Notes: generated by a model from the letters alone, not told the origin. A stretch of 64,000 nt of DNA from DATKQJ01 sp035534295 (GCA_035534295.1 DATLSE010000039.1:14245-78244), one strand, 5' to 3'. Shown: positions 8,605-17,327, counted from the stretch's first letter. Program-made: numbers and translations.

Positions 8605-9726
8605 ATGCCCGCACGCGAATTCGATCCCATCCAGGCGCTGGCCGCCGGCCTGCTCGCCGGCCTGGGGCTGATCACGCTTTATTCGGCCTCGCCCCTCGAC
8701 TTTCGGCGCCAGGTGCTGTTCGTGCTCCTGGGAGTGGCCGTGTACGTGGTCGGCGCTCGATTCGACTACCGGCTCCTCAAGAGCCTGGCCGCTCCCGCCT
8801 ACGCCGCGGGCGTCGTGGCCCTGGCCGCGGTCGCCGTCCTCGGTCACACCCGGCTTGGGGCCCAGCGCTGGATCGACGTCGCCGGGGTTCCCGTGGAGCC
8901 GAGCGAGATGGACAAGCTGGTCATGATCGTGGTCCTGGCGGCTCTTTTGAGCCCGGCGCGGAGATGGACCTGGAGGCGGTTGGGGGGCGTCCTGGCGGTG
9001 GCCGCTCTGCCCGCCGGCCTGGTCATGCTCCAGCCTGATCTGGGGACCGCGATCGTGTTCGCCGCCCTGCTGGTGGGACTGCTCTTTCTGGCCGGGGTCC
9101 CCGGACTGCAGCTGGCCGCCGTGGCCGGCGCAGGTCTGCTCCTGCTGCCGCTGATACCCCACCTCCTGCACGGATATCAGCGTCAGAGACTGCTCATCTT
9201 TCTCGATCCCAGCCGAGATCCCCTGGGGGCGGGATACAACCTGATCCAGGCCCGCATCGCGGTCGGCTCCGGGGGGCTCTGGGGACGGGGCTGGGGGCAG
9301 GGCGGCGGTCAGCTCGGGTACGTTCCCGCCCGCACCACCGACTTCGTGTTCGCCCTCTTCGCCCAGCAGTTCGGCCTTATCGGCTCGCTCGTCCTGCTGT
9401 TTGTGTTCGGAATTCTGATCTACCGTCTGGGCCGTAGCGCCGCCATGGCCCCCGATCGCTTCGGGCGCCTGATCTGCCTCGGCCTGGCCCTGGTCCTGGC
9501 GGTGCAGGTGATCCAGAACGTGGGTATGAATCTGGGACTGACCCCCATCGCCGGCATTCCCCTGCCCTTCATCTCAAGCGGTGGCTCGTCCCTGGTCACG
9601 CTTTCCGCCGGGCTCGGCCTGGCCCAGTCCACGCTCCGTCAGCGCGGCTCCCTGGCGCACCGCGCTCCACTAGCCTCGCTCACCCACGTCCCCGCTCCGG
9701 GTGGAACCGTCCATCTCGGCTTGTAG
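8605..9726 (+). CDS. rodA: SEDS glycosyltransferase RodA
   Basis: A 373-residue SEDS-family integral membrane peptidoglycan polymerase with about ten helices. The hallmark loop PFISSGGSSLV (about residues 318-328) and the periplasmic 'WIDVAG....PSE..K' segment are present, as is the large extracellular loop containing 'DP..DPLGAGYN..QA..A.GSGG.WG.G'. It partners with PBP2, encoded immediately upstream. It starts at ATG 8605, three bases after the PBP2 stop. It is the last gene of the mre operon before the ribosomal genes. Confidence 0.95.
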   Translation: MPAREFDPIQALAAGLLAGLGLITLYSASPLDFRRQVLFVLLGVAVYVVGARFDYRLLKSLAAPAYAAGVVALAAVAVLGHTRLGAQRWIDVAGVPVEPSEMDKLVMIVVLAALLSPARRWTWRRLGGVLAVAALPAGLVMLQPDLGTAIVFAALLVGLLFLAGVPGLQLAAVAGAGLLLLPLIPHLLHGYQRQRLLIFLDPSRDPLGAGYNLIQARIAVGSGGLWGRGWGQGGGQLGYVPARTTDFVFALFAQQFGLIGSLVLLFVFGILIYRLGRSAAMAPDRFGRLICLGLALVLAVQVIQNVGMNLGLTPIAGIPLPFISSGGSSLVTLSAGLGLAQSTLRQRGSLAHRAPLASLTHVPAPGGTVHLGL

Positions 9727-9732
9727 TAGAAT
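9727..9732 (+). promoter_or_regulatory. -10 box of rplU (probable leaderless promoter)
   Basis: TAGAAT lies 8 nt before the GTG start of rplU, immediately after the rodA stop. This spacing would place the transcription start at or within a base or two of the GTG, with no room for a Shine-Dalgarno. No good TTGACA-like -35 is seen at 16-18 bp. Confidence 0.4.
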
Positions 9733-9740
9733 TCCCGTTC

Positions 9741-10163
9741 GTGTCCACGCCTAGCGCTGCGCTCACGGCCGTCGTAGTGAGCGGTGGCAAGCAGTACAGA
9801 GTCGCCTCGGGAGATCGGATCCTGGTCGACCGGCTGGCTGCCGCCCCGGGATCGGAGATCAGCCTGGGCCCGGTTCTGATGCTGGCCTCGCCCGATTCGA
9901 TTCGGGTTGGGGCCGAGCTCGCGGACACCCTGATCCAGGCTCGGGTCATCAGCCATTCCCGCGGGCCCAAGATCGACGTCCTCCGCTACAAGTCGAAAAA
10001 GCGGGTGCGCGTCCATCGCGGCGCGCGCGCCGACCTCAGTGCGATCGAGATCTTGAGCCTGGGTGATAGCGCTCCGGCCCCCTCGCGGCGACCGGCGCGA
10101 CGCACCCTCAAAGCGGCCGAGAGCGAGCCCGCCCCGGTCGAGGAGGCTGGCGATGGCGCATAA
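9741..10163 (+). CDS. rplU: 50S ribosomal protein bL21
   Basis: A 140-residue protein. The first ~105 residues match bL21: 'VVVSGGKQYRV..GD...V' at the start and 'SRGPKIDVLRYKSKKRVRVHRGAR' in the rRNA-binding region. A charged C-terminal extension of about 35 residues, rich in Ala/Arg/Pro/Glu, exceeds the usual ~103-residue length. The GTG 9741 start follows directly from the conserved N-terminus. Its last 11 nt overlap rpmA, the classic L21-L27 pair. Confidence 0.96.
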   Translation: MSTPSAALTAVVVSGGKQYRVASGDRILVDRLAAAPGSEISLGPVLMLASPDSIRVGAELADTLIQARVISHSRGPKIDVLRYKSKKRVRVHRGARADLSAIEILSLGDSAPAPSRRPARRTLKAAESEPAPVEEAGDGA

Positions 10164-10410
10164 AAAGGGCGGTGGCTCCTCCCGCAACGGCCGCGACTCC
10201 AACGCCCAGCGTCTGGGAGTCAAGGTCTACGGCGGGGAGAGCGTCAACGCGGGTCAGATCCTGGTTCGCCAGCGAGGCACGGTGATAACGGCCGGTTCAG
10301 GAGTGGGGGTGGGTCGGGACCACACCCTGTTCGCCCTCGTCGAGGGAAGCGTGCTCTACCAGCGCGTGGGCCGGGACGGTCGCCGCGTATCGGTCGCCGG
10401 CGAGGTCTGA
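10153..10410 (+). CDS. rpmA: 50S ribosomal protein bL27
   Basis: An 85-residue bL27 beginning MAHKKGGGSSRNGRDSNAQR, the highly conserved N-terminal tail that reaches toward the peptidyl-transferase centre. No N-terminal prepeptide of the Firmicutes type is present. AGGAGG at 10141-10146 precedes ATG 10153 at ideal spacing and fixes the start inside the end of rplU (11-nt overlap). The body motifs 'GQI.VRQRGT....G.GVG.G.DHTLFA' are intact. Confidence 0.97.
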   Translation: MAHKKGGGSSRNGRDSNAQRLGVKVYGGESVNAGQILVRQRGTVITAGSGVGVGRDHTLFALVEGSVLYQRVGRDGRRVSVAGEV

Positions 10411-10427
10411 CCGGGTCTGGGGCGCGG

Positions 10428-11711
10428 GTGCCCGCGTTGGCGCAGCATCCTCCCCGCGGCCACTTCATCGATTCCGCGCTGATCCGCGTGCGCGCCGGCC
10501 ACGGCGGGCGGGGCGCGGTATCGTTCCGCCGGGAGCCCTTCGTGCCCCGGGGCGGGCCCGACGGAGGTGACGGGGGCCGAGGTGGCTCGGTGGTGGTCTT
10601 CGCTGACCCTCAACTCTCGTCCCTGGTCGCCTACGTTCGCGTGCCGCAGCGCCGTGCGGACGACGGCCGGCCCGGGGCCGGAGGCCTCAAGGCGGGGCGA
10701 GCGGGGGCCGATCTGCGGCTCGCCGTCCCCCCCGGCACCCTGATCGAGGACGCGCTCAGCGGCGAGGTGGTCTCCGATCTTTTGCGCCCGGGCGAGGAGG
10801 CGGTAGTGGCTCGCGGCGGGAGCGGCGGCCGGGGCAACGTTCACTTCAAAAATTCGGTCAGGCGCTCGCCTGAGGTGGCCGAGCCCGGACGCGCGGGCGA
10901 GGAGCGAGAACTCCGCTTGGAGCTCAAGCTCATCGCCGACGCCGGGCTGGTGGGCGCTCCCAACGCGGGTAAATCGTCGCTCCTGCGCGCGCTCTCCAAC
11001 GCCACGCCCAAGGTCGGCGACTACCCCTTCACCACCCTCGACCCGGAGCTGGGCGTGGTCGAGACCGGGCGCGGGCTGCGCCTGACCATGGCCGACGTGC
11101 CCGGGCTCATCCCGGGCGCGGCCAGCGGCGCCGGTCTGGGCCTGCGCTTCCTCCGCCATCTGGAGCGCACCCGGGTCCTGGTCCTGCTCCTGGACGGGGC
11201 CGCCGAGGACCCCTTTGCTCAGCTCGAGAGCATCCGGACCGAGATCGCCGCCTACTCGCCCGAGCTCGCCGCGCGGCCGCACCTGGTGGCGGTCAACAAG
11301 CTCGACCTGGACCAGGTTCGGATCCTGCGCTCGTCCCGGCCCCGGCCCGGGGTGCTCTGGTGTTCGGCCCACTCCGGTGAGGGCCTGGAGGAGTTGGTGG
11401 AGGCCATCGTCGCCGCCCTGGCCCGTGCCCCCATCCCCGATCCGGTCCCGGTTCCGCGCGTTCTTCGTCTGCGGCCCAAGCGCGGCAGCCAGGAGCCGGT
11501 CGAGGTGAGCCGCCGGGGCAGCGGCTTCGCGCTCACCGGGGACCGGCTTAAGCGCCTGGTCGAGGTCACCGACTTCAACTCCCCCGCCTCGCTCCAGCGT
11601 TTCCAGGTCCAGCTGGATCGGATCGGGGTGTCGACCCTGCTCGAAGAGGCGGGAGCCCAGCCCGGCGACATGGTCTCGGCCTGCGGGATGGAGTTCGAGT
11701 ACCGACCATGA
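10428..11711 (+). CDS. obgE: GTPase ObgE/CgtA
   Basis: A 427-residue Obg GTPase for large-subunit assembly and stress signalling. The N-terminal Obg glycine-rich fold runs from about residue 14 (FIDSALIRVRAGHGGRGA) through GGPDGGDGGRGG. The G domain has GAPNAGKSS (G1, about residue 175), DVPGLIPGA (G3) and NKLD (G4). A C-terminal OCT domain runs from about residue 365 to the end. The GTG start at 10428 gives a short N-terminal extension. It ends in an ATGA overlap with nadD. Confidence 0.96.
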   Translation: MPALAQHPPRGHFIDSALIRVRAGHGGRGAVSFRREPFVPRGGPDGGDGGRGGSVVVFADPQLSSLVAYVRVPQRRADDGRPGAGGLKAGRAGADLRLAVPPGTLIEDALSGEVVSDLLRPGEEAVVARGGSGGRGNVHFKNSVRRSPEVAEPGRAGEERELRLELKLIADAGLVGAPNAGKSSLLRALSNATPKVGDYPFTTLDPELGVVETGRGLRLTMADVPGLIPGAASGAGLGLRFLRHLERTRVLVLLLDGAAEDPFAQLESIRTEIAAYSPELAARPHLVAVNKLDLDQVRILRSSRPRPGVLWCSAHSGEGLEELVEAIVAALARAPIPDPVPVPRVLRLRPKRGSQEPVEVSRRGSGFALTGDRLKRLVEVTDFNSPASLQRFQVQLDRIGVSTLLEEAGAQPGDMVSACGMEFEYRP

Positions 11712-12310
11712 GGGTGGGAGTGGTCGGCGGCACCTTCGATCCCATCCATCTCGGTCACATCGCCATGGCCGCCGCCGCCCGCGATTGCGCCGGCCTTGAT
11801 CGGGTCCTGCTGGTGCCCTCCGGCGAGCCTCCGCATCGCGCCGACGCCATCGCGGGCTCCAAGGAGCGACTCCGCATGTGCCGCCTCGCGGTGGAGGGCC
11901 ACCCGGGCTTTGAGGTCTTGGATCTCGAGGTGTCGAGGCCGGGACCCTCGTACACGGTTGACACGCTCGAGTCCTTGACTCAGAGCCGCCCCGAGGACGA
12001 GCTCTACCTGGTCTTAGGCTGGGACGCGGCTCGCGACATACCGTTGTGGCACCGCCCCGAGCGCGTGCTCGCCCTGACCCGACTCGTCATCGTGAGCCGC
12101 CCGGGATGGCCGGAGCCGCAACCCCAAGACCTCCGCGCCGCCGGCATTGATCCCGCCCGGGCCCTGCTCTGCCGCGCCGAGACGCCCGACATCGAGGCCC
12201 GGGAGATCCGGCGCCGGCTCGAGGAGGGAGAGGCGCTGGACGGGTTGCTCGACCCCCGCGTGGCGCTCCACCTGCGTCAGCACCGGCTCTATCCGGCGCC
12301 AACGGCGTGA
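11708..12310 (+). CDS. nadD: nicotinate-nucleotide adenylyltransferase
   Basis: A 200-residue nucleotidyltransferase-fold enzyme converting nicotinate mononucleotide and ATP to deamido-NAD. The GGTFDPIHLGH motif at residues 7-17 contains the T/HxGH ATP site. The C-terminal ISST..R signature is replaced by a variant region near 'DIEAREIRRRL'. The neighbours obgE and rsfS give the common obgE-nadD-rsfS order. Its ATG overlaps the obgE stop. Confidence 0.93.
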   Translation: MRVGVVGGTFDPIHLGHIAMAAAARDCAGLDRVLLVPSGEPPHRADAIAGSKERLRMCRLAVEGHPGFEVLDLEVSRPGPSYTVDTLESLTQSRPEDELYLVLGWDAARDIPLWHRPERVLALTRLVIVSRPGWPEPQPQDLRAAGIDPARALLCRAETPDIEAREIRRRLEEGEALDGLLDPRVALHLRQHRLYPAPTA

Positions 12311-12320
12311 GGCGGACGAC

Positions 12321-12701
12321 GTGGTGAGGGAATACAGCAGCAAGGACCTGGCCGACCTCCTGCTCACCGTCGCGGCCGACAAGCTCGCCTTCGAGCCCGT
12401 CCTCATCGACCTGGCGGGGCGGACCTCGGTGGCCGACTACTTCGTCATCTGCGAGGGCGAGACCGACCGCCAGGTGCGCGCCATCGCGGACGCCATGGTG
12501 GAGTCGGCGCGCGCCGTCGGCCAGCGCCCGCTCAAGGTCTCCGGATACCAGGACGCAAGCTGGATCCTGATCGACTTCGACGCCGTACTGGCCCACGTCT
12601 TTCTGCCCGGTGAGCGCGACTACTACGACCTGGAAAGCCTTTGGTCGGCGGCCGCGCGGCGGCGCGGCGAGGCTCGAGACCCGCTCTCAGATCAGCCGTG
12701 A
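12321..12701 (+). CDS. rsfS: ribosome silencing factor RsfS
   Basis: A 126-residue RsfS/Iojap/DUF143 protein that binds uL14 and blocks subunit joining in starvation. Conserved segments include 'DL.GRTSVADYFVICEG.TDRQV.AIAD' and 'WILIDF.AVLAHVFLPGERDYYDLESLW'. Two tandem GTG codons (12321 and 12324) are possible starts; the GAGG at 12309-12312 spaces better with 12321. The stop overlaps the GTG start of the next glycosyltransferase. Confidence 0.92.
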   Translation: MVREYSSKDLADLLLTVAADKLAFEPVLIDLAGRTSVADYFVICEGETDRQVRAIADAMVESARAVGQRPLKVSGYQDASWILIDFDAVLAHVFLPGERDYYDLESLWSAAARRRGEARDPLSDQP

Positions 12702-13825
12702 GCACGGGGGCGGGACCCCGGAGCCTTCGCCTCGGGGTCGACCTGACCGCCTGCTGGAGGCCCCGGGTGGGCATGGTCACGATGGCGCTCGAGCTGGTCC
12801 GGGCGCTGGCCGAGCTGGTGCCACTGGTCCTCTTCGCCAGCCTTGAGCGTCCGACCTCCCTGGCCCGGATCGAGGCCGAGTTCGTCCTCTCCCCGCATCG
12901 CCACGAGCTCTGGAACAAGCTCGTCTGGCTGCCTTCGGTGGAGGCGGCGAGCCAGCTCGACGCCATGCTCTATCCCTACTGGCCGAGCCCGCCCCGGCGC
13001 CATCGCGGTGCCCCGCCCGCGCTGGTCATGATCCACGACCTGGCCTACCGCCTGCGTCCGGAGTCGGTGCCCTGGCAGCAGCGCCTTTACCTGGGCACGC
13101 TGGTCCCGGCCGCGCTGCGCCAGGCGGACCTGATCCTCACCCCCTCCCGCACCAGCCGGGACGACCTGATCGCACTTCACCCACTGCCCGGGCTCGCCGA
13201 GCGGGTCCACGTCATCGCGCCCGGGCGCTCGGGCGAGGACTTGGCCCCGGGGCCGCTCCCGCCGAAGATCAGGCCCGGTTTCATCCTCGCCGTGGGCACG
13301 CTCGAGCGCCGCAAGAACTACCTTCAGCTGCTCTCAGCCCACCGCCTGATGACGCCCCGACCCCAGCTCGTCATCGTCGGGCGGCCGGGCTGGGGGTCGG
13401 ACGACCTCCAGCGTCGCCTGGCCGCCGACGCCGAGGTCGTGTTGCTCGGCCACGTCGACGACGCGGTGCTGCAGACCCTCTACCGCTCCGCCTCCCTGCT
13501 CGCGTTTCCGAGCCTGTATGAGGGCTTCGGATTGCCACTCCTGGAGGCCATGACCCAGGGCCTGCCGGCGGTGGTGTCGAGCGCGGGTTCCCTGCCCGAG
13601 GTGGCCGCGGGAGCAGCCCTGGTGGTTCCCCCAGACCAGCCCCAAGAGCTGGCGCGGGCCATGACCTCGATCCTGTCCGACCCCGCCCTGGCCGAGGAGT
13701 TAAGACTCCGGGGCCGCACGCGCGCGCTCGAGTTCGACTGGGGCCGCTCCGCCCGCTCCCTCTTGGAGCTGGTTCAGGCCAGTGTCCGAACGGCTCCCGC
13801 CCGAGAGGCTAGATTGGGAGGATGA
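12698..13825 (+). CDS. GT4-family glycosyltransferase
   Basis: A 375-residue GT-B glycosyltransferase. The N-terminal half binds the acceptor. The C-terminal half carries the GT4 donor-site signature: 'VGTLERRKNYLQLL', 'LLGHVDDAVLQTLYRSASLLAFPSLYEGFGLPLLEAM' with the E-x7-E motif (EGFGLPLLE), then 'PVV.S..GSLPEVA'. It probably transfers a sugar to a lipid or polymer; the substrate is unknown. The GTG start at 12698 overlaps the rsfS stop and its own stop overlaps the next gene by 4 nt, so it lies in one coupled transcription unit. Confidence 0.85.
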   Translation: MSTGAGPRSLRLGVDLTACWRPRVGMVTMALELVRALAELVPLVLFASLERPTSLARIEAEFVLSPHRHELWNKLVWLPSVEAASQLDAMLYPYWPSPPRRHRGAPPALVMIHDLAYRLRPESVPWQQRLYLGTLVPAALRQADLILTPSRTSRDDLIALHPLPGLAERVHVIAPGRSGEDLAPGPLPPKIRPGFILAVGTLERRKNYLQLLSAHRLMTPRPQLVIVGRPGWGSDDLQRRLAADAEVVLLGHVDDAVLQTLYRSASLLAFPSLYEGFGLPLLEAMTQGLPAVVSSAGSLPEVAAGAALVVPPDQPQELARAMTSILSDPALAEELRLRGRTRALEFDWGRSARSLLELVQASVRTAPAREARLGG

Positions 13826-14700
13826 CGGAGCCCGACGCCGGCGCCCTGCGCTTGGTCCAGGATCGCGAGGACGCGCGACGCCGTCGCGACTGGGCCCAGG
13901 CCGATCAGATCCGGGCCGAGCTCGCCGCTCTGGGCTGGGATGCGGTCGACTCGGCCGACGGGACCAGTCTTAGGAGCCGGCTCAACCGGGTCGAGAATCC
14001 GGACGGACGTCCATCCCAGCTCGGCTCGGACGACCTCTACGACTTCTCCCTACTCATCGTTCTCTATGGCTGGCCCGAGGACGTGCGCCGTCTCCTGGCC
14101 GCGCTGGCCGGGCTCAAGTCGAGTCTGGAGGCGGTCGTGGTCGACCTCTGCGAGGCGGGGTGCGAGCCCGAGCAGGTGTTTGATCCCGCCCCCCAGCGCA
14201 GCCTGCGCTTTCTGCGTTCGGCGCGGCCCGCCGGGCATGGGGCGGCGCTCAACGCCGCGCTCCACCAGGCCCGGGGCAGGATCGTGGCCTTCACCGAACC
14301 CAGCTTGGAATTCGGCCCCAGGGTGCTCGAGGAATGTGAGGGGGCGCTGCGCGATCCCAAGGTTGGTCTGGCCGGCCCCTTCGGGCTCCAGAATTTCGAC
14401 CAGCACCACTTTGAGCCCGCGCTCGGGCCCAGCGCGGACGCGCTCGAGTACCTGCTCGCGTTCCGCCGCCGCGACGCCGCCCTTTTGGGCGACGTCGATC
14501 CCCGATTCCGCTACTACCGCAATTTCGACCTCGATTACTCCTATCAGGCGCGAGCGGCGGGCCTGGGCCTGGCGGTGACCCCTAGTGAGGGCATCACGCG
14601 GCACACCCATCGGGTCTACGCCGCCACCCCCGAGCCCGAGCGCGAGCGGCTGAGCCGGCGCAACTTCAACCTCTGGATGGATCACTGGGTGCGGCGATGA
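13822..14700 (+). CDS. GT2-like protein with an N-terminal CysRS-tail domain
   Basis: A 292-residue fusion. Residues about 8-50 (LVQDREDARRRRDWAQADQI...ADGTSLRSR) match the helical C-terminal tail of cysteinyl-tRNA synthetase, 'R..AR...D...AD.IR..L...G...D...GT..R'. From about residue 73 a GT2-type Rossmann fold follows (LLIVLYGWPEDVRRLL, then GHGAALNAALHQARG, then FDLDYSYQARAAGLGLAVTP, then a late HTHR). The canonical acidic DxD is not evident: the expected site reads FTEPSLE. The genuine cysS gene begins in the ATGA overlap at its end. The role is unknown; it could be a tRNA- or CysRS-associated enzyme or a cell-wall glycosyltransferase with a decorative domain. Confidence 0.75.
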   Translation: MTEPDAGALRLVQDREDARRRRDWAQADQIRAELAALGWDAVDSADGTSLRSRLNRVENPDGRPSQLGSDDLYDFSLLIVLYGWPEDVRRLLAALAGLKSSLEAVVVDLCEAGCEPEQVFDPAPQRSLRFLRSARPAGHGAALNAALHQARGRIVAFTEPSLEFGPRVLEECEGALRDPKVGLAGPFGLQNFDQHHFEPALGPSADALEYLLAFRRRDAALLGDVDPRFRYYRNFDLDYSYQARAAGLGLAVTPSEGITRHTHRVYAATPEPERERLSRRNFNLWMDHWVRR

Positions 14701-16088
14701 CCAAGATTCACGTCTTCAACACCCTCGGCCGCGAGCTCCAGGAGTTCGTGCCCCTGCGCGAGGGCGAGGTCGGGATGTACACCTGCGGGCCCACGGTCTA
14801 CCGATACGCGCACATCGGCAACTTCCGCACCTATCTCATGGCCGACCTGTGGATACGGGCCTTCGAATATTTCGGCTACCGCGTGCAGCAGGTCCAGAAC
14901 ATCACCGACGTCGGCCACCTCCAGGACGACTCCGACAGCGGGGAGGACAAGGTGCTGGTGGCGGCAGAGGCCGAGCGCAAGACGCCCGAGGAGATAGCCG
15001 AGTTCTACACCGCGGCCTTCCTGGCCGACGCCGCGCTGCTGCGCATCCGGCGCCCCGATCACCTGCCTCGAGCGACCGATTACGTGCCCAAGATGATCGA
15101 GCTGGTGCGCCGCCTGGAGGAGCTGGGTCTGACCTACAAGGTCGGGGGCAGCGTCTTCTACGACGTCAGCCGCCGGGCGGACTACCCCAAGTTGTCTCGC
15201 AACCGGATGTCGGATCTGCGCGGCGGCCACCGCATCGCGGTCGACGCCGCCAAGCACAATCCGGCCGACTTTCTGCTCTGGAAGGAGGCCGGCCCGCGCC
15301 GGCTGCAGGTCTGGGATTCACCCTGGGGACCGGGCTTTCCGGGCTGGCACATCGAGTGCTCAGCCATGTCGCTCGATCACTTCCCCAATGGCATCGACGT
15401 CCACACCGGGGGCGTGGACCTGGTCTTTCCGCATCACGAGGACGAGATTGCACAGTCCGAGCCCGTCTACGGGGGCCGGGTGGTGACCTATTGGATCCAC
15501 GGCGAGCACCTGCTCATGGGCGGGCGCAAGATGGCCAAGTCGGCGGGCAACATCGAGCGCGTCTGGAGCCTGGTGGAGCAAGGACACGACCCGCTCGCCT
15601 TCCGCTACCTGACCATGAGCACGCGCTATCGGAGCAAGCTGCGCTATACCCCTGAATCCCTCGAGGCGGCGGAGCGGGGCCTGAGCGCGCTGCGCCAGCG
15701 GGCGTCCCGCCTGGCCCCGGCCAGCGAGCTGAAATCTCCCCCGGGGTCCAGGTTCCAGGAGCGCTTTGAAGCCGCGCTGGCGGCCGATCTGGACCTGCCT
15801 CAGGTCCCGCCCCTGATCCAGGAACTGCTCCACTCCCAGGTGCCCTCGGGGGAGCAGCGCTGGCTGCTTCAGGATTGGGACCGGGTTCTCCAGCTGGGCC
15901 TGCTGGAGACAGCTCCGGCCGCGCCGGAGGCGCCCATCCCGGCCCCGGTGCTCGAGCTTTCGGGGCGCCGCGACCAGGCCCGGGCCGACGGCCAGTGGCA
16001 GGTGGCCGACGAGCTGCGAGCTCAGATCGAGGCCCTGGGTTACTCGGTCGTCGACACCAAGTCCGCCAGCCGTCTGTCCCCGCGTTGA
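14697..16088 (+). CDS. cysS: cysteinyl-tRNA synthetase
   Basis: A 463-residue class I synthetase charging tRNA-Cys. It has TCGPTVY with a zinc cysteine (about residue 28), the HIGN form of HIGH (about 38), WHIECSAM and the GGVDLVFPHHEDEIAQSE zinc site. KMAKS replaces KMSKS (about 277). The C-terminal tail retains ARADGQWQVADELRAQIEALG but is shorter and less canonical than the related segment at the start of the upstream gene. ATG 14697 overlaps that gene's stop. The stop codon lies in an inverted repeat shared with the convergent gene. Confidence 0.96.
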   Translation: MTKIHVFNTLGRELQEFVPLREGEVGMYTCGPTVYRYAHIGNFRTYLMADLWIRAFEYFGYRVQQVQNITDVGHLQDDSDSGEDKVLVAAEAERKTPEEIAEFYTAAFLADAALLRIRRPDHLPRATDYVPKMIELVRRLEELGLTYKVGGSVFYDVSRRADYPKLSRNRMSDLRGGHRIAVDAAKHNPADFLLWKEAGPRRLQVWDSPWGPGFPGWHIECSAMSLDHFPNGIDVHTGGVDLVFPHHEDEIAQSEPVYGGRVVTYWIHGEHLLMGGRKMAKSAGNIERVWSLVEQGHDPLAFRYLTMSTRYRSKLRYTPESLEAAERGLSALRQRASRLAPASELKSPPGSRFQERFEAALAADLDLPQVPPLIQELLHSQVPSGEQRWLLQDWDRVLQLGLLETAPAAPEAPIPAPVLELSGRRDQARADGQWQVADELRAQIEALGYSVVDTKSASRLSPR

Positions 16089-16115
16089 GCCGCCTCTAAC
16101 CCCTTAGGGCTCAAC
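16084..16115. terminator. bidirectional terminator hairpin between cysS and a convergent membrane gene
   Basis: Perfect 8-bp inverted repeat GTTGAGCC (16084-16091) / GGCTCAAC (16108-16115) with a 16-nt loop, overlapping the cysS stop codon and the end of the opposing gene. There is no long T tract, but its position between convergent genes supports a two-way terminator. Confidence 0.55.
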
Positions 16116-17327
16116 CTGCTCGACCACGGCCGCGGGGAGCGGGGGCCAGAGCTCGGCGGGCGCGCGCAGCCGGCGCCTCGCATCCGGTCCTCGGACCAGC
16201 AGCGCCAGGGCCAGGAGCGCGCCCAACTCGAGCGCGGGCCACCGGTTCAGATCTGGGGACAGCCCGAGTGCAAGCGCGATCGGGCTGGCCAGGAGCCAGC
16301 CCGCCGCGATGCTCGCGCGCACCACCGGCAGGGGAGCCTCGTTCCAGACCAGCCACGCCGCCGCCAGCAGCAGGCAGAGGTCGGAGGCGTGGAGATAGGA
16401 GGAGATGAGGAGCGAGCCCAGGATCGCGACCGCCAGCACCAGGCCAGGATGGGCGCGCAGCCGGCGCGCGAGCACCAGGCAGGCCCCGACCACAACGCCG
16501 CGGGCCAGGAGCGCGGTCGCGCCCTGGATGCCGAACGCCCCCTCCAGGGTGAGCGCGGACGCGCCTGAGGGCGGATGCAGCAGCTGCTCTGAGTACGAGC
16601 GCAGCCCGGGCCCGCCCACGGCCACCAGGGATAGGATCGTCAGCGCGCTCACCGCCAGGGCGCCCGCTGCCAGTGATCGGCGCTGCCCGGCGACCAGAAG
16701 CGCCGGCCCGACCAGGAGGGCGGTGTTCGGCTTGAGCGCGAGGACGGCCAGGGCGAGCCCGGCCAGAACCGCACGCTCCTGGCCCAGGAGGCGCCAGCCC
16801 ACGATCAGGGCGGCGGCCAGCAGCGGCGTCACCTGACCTACGTGGAGGGCCTGCGCCACCCACCAGGGAGCAACCGCCACGGCGACGGCCAGGGTGCGCA
16901 GGCGCCAGCTGGGAGGCGCCGTCCAGGCCACCGCCAGGGCGAGGGCGGCCAGGCTCAAAAGTGCCCACAGGGCATAGGCCCAGGCGAACGGGAGGAGCAG
17001 CGTTGGCGCCACCAACCACGCAACCGGTGGGGGGCTCAGATAGGGCTGGACTGCAAGCTGGGGCGCCAGGCGCGCCTGCGCCAGGTCCACGAGCCGCTGG
17101 TCGTAGATTTGGCCCCAGCCGTATTGCAGACCGGTGCGGGCGGCGGCGGCGTAGGTGTGGAAGTCAATCCCGAGCGGTGCTTTGAGCAGCAGGCCGACGG
17201 CAAACGCGGCCAGGGCCAGGAGCATGACGCCGCCCCAGAGCGCCCTAGGCGGGAGCGCCGGCCTCCCCTGATCCCGCCGGGTAGGCGGCCAGGGGCTTCG
17301 GTCTCTGCCCCTCGTCCTGGTCCCCAA
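16104..17327 (-). CDS. GT87/DUF2029-type polytopic mannosyltransferase-like protein
   Basis: About 407 residues with ten or so hydrophobic helices. The first periplasmic loop 'GIDFHTYAAAARTGLQYGWGQIYD' matches the GT87 family (polyprenyl-phosphate-mannose dependent transferases), including the acidic residue after the first helix. 'HVGQVTPLLAAAL...LLGQERAVLAGLALAVLALKPNTALL' is also typical ('GQ......l......g....ag.l.....KP'). The start is uncertain: TTG 17327 gives a basic cytoplasmic lead before helix 1. ATG 17225 would truncate that helix, and GTG 17375 is also open. It is convergent to cysS and divergent from the lipoprotein gene at 17650. Confidence 0.75.
   Translation of the reverse strand: MGTRTRGRDRSPWPPTRRDQGRPALPPRALWGGVMLLALAAFAVGLLLKAPLGIDFHTYAAAARTGLQYGWGQIYDQRLVDLAQARLAPQLAVQPYLSPPPVAWLVAPTLLLPFAWAYALWALLSLAALALAVAWTAPPSWRLRTLAVAVAVAPWWVAQALHVGQVTPLLAAALIVGWRLLGQERAVLAGLALAVLALKPNTALLVGPALLVAGQRRSLAAGALAVSALTILSLVAVGGPGLRSYSEQLLHPPSGASALTLEGAFGIQGATALLARGVVVGACLVLARRLRAHPGLVLAVAILGSLLISSYLHASDLCLLLAAAWLVWNEAPLPVVRASIAAGWLLASPIALALGLSPDLNRWPALELGALLALALLVRGPDARRRLRAPAELWPPLPAAVVEQVEP

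Noticed and set aside
7603..9171. Long minus-strand open frame (522 codons) opposite PBP2 and rodA
   Set aside because: Composition is Gly/Gln/Asp/Arg shadow-like and it is fully antisense to two well-identified genes.
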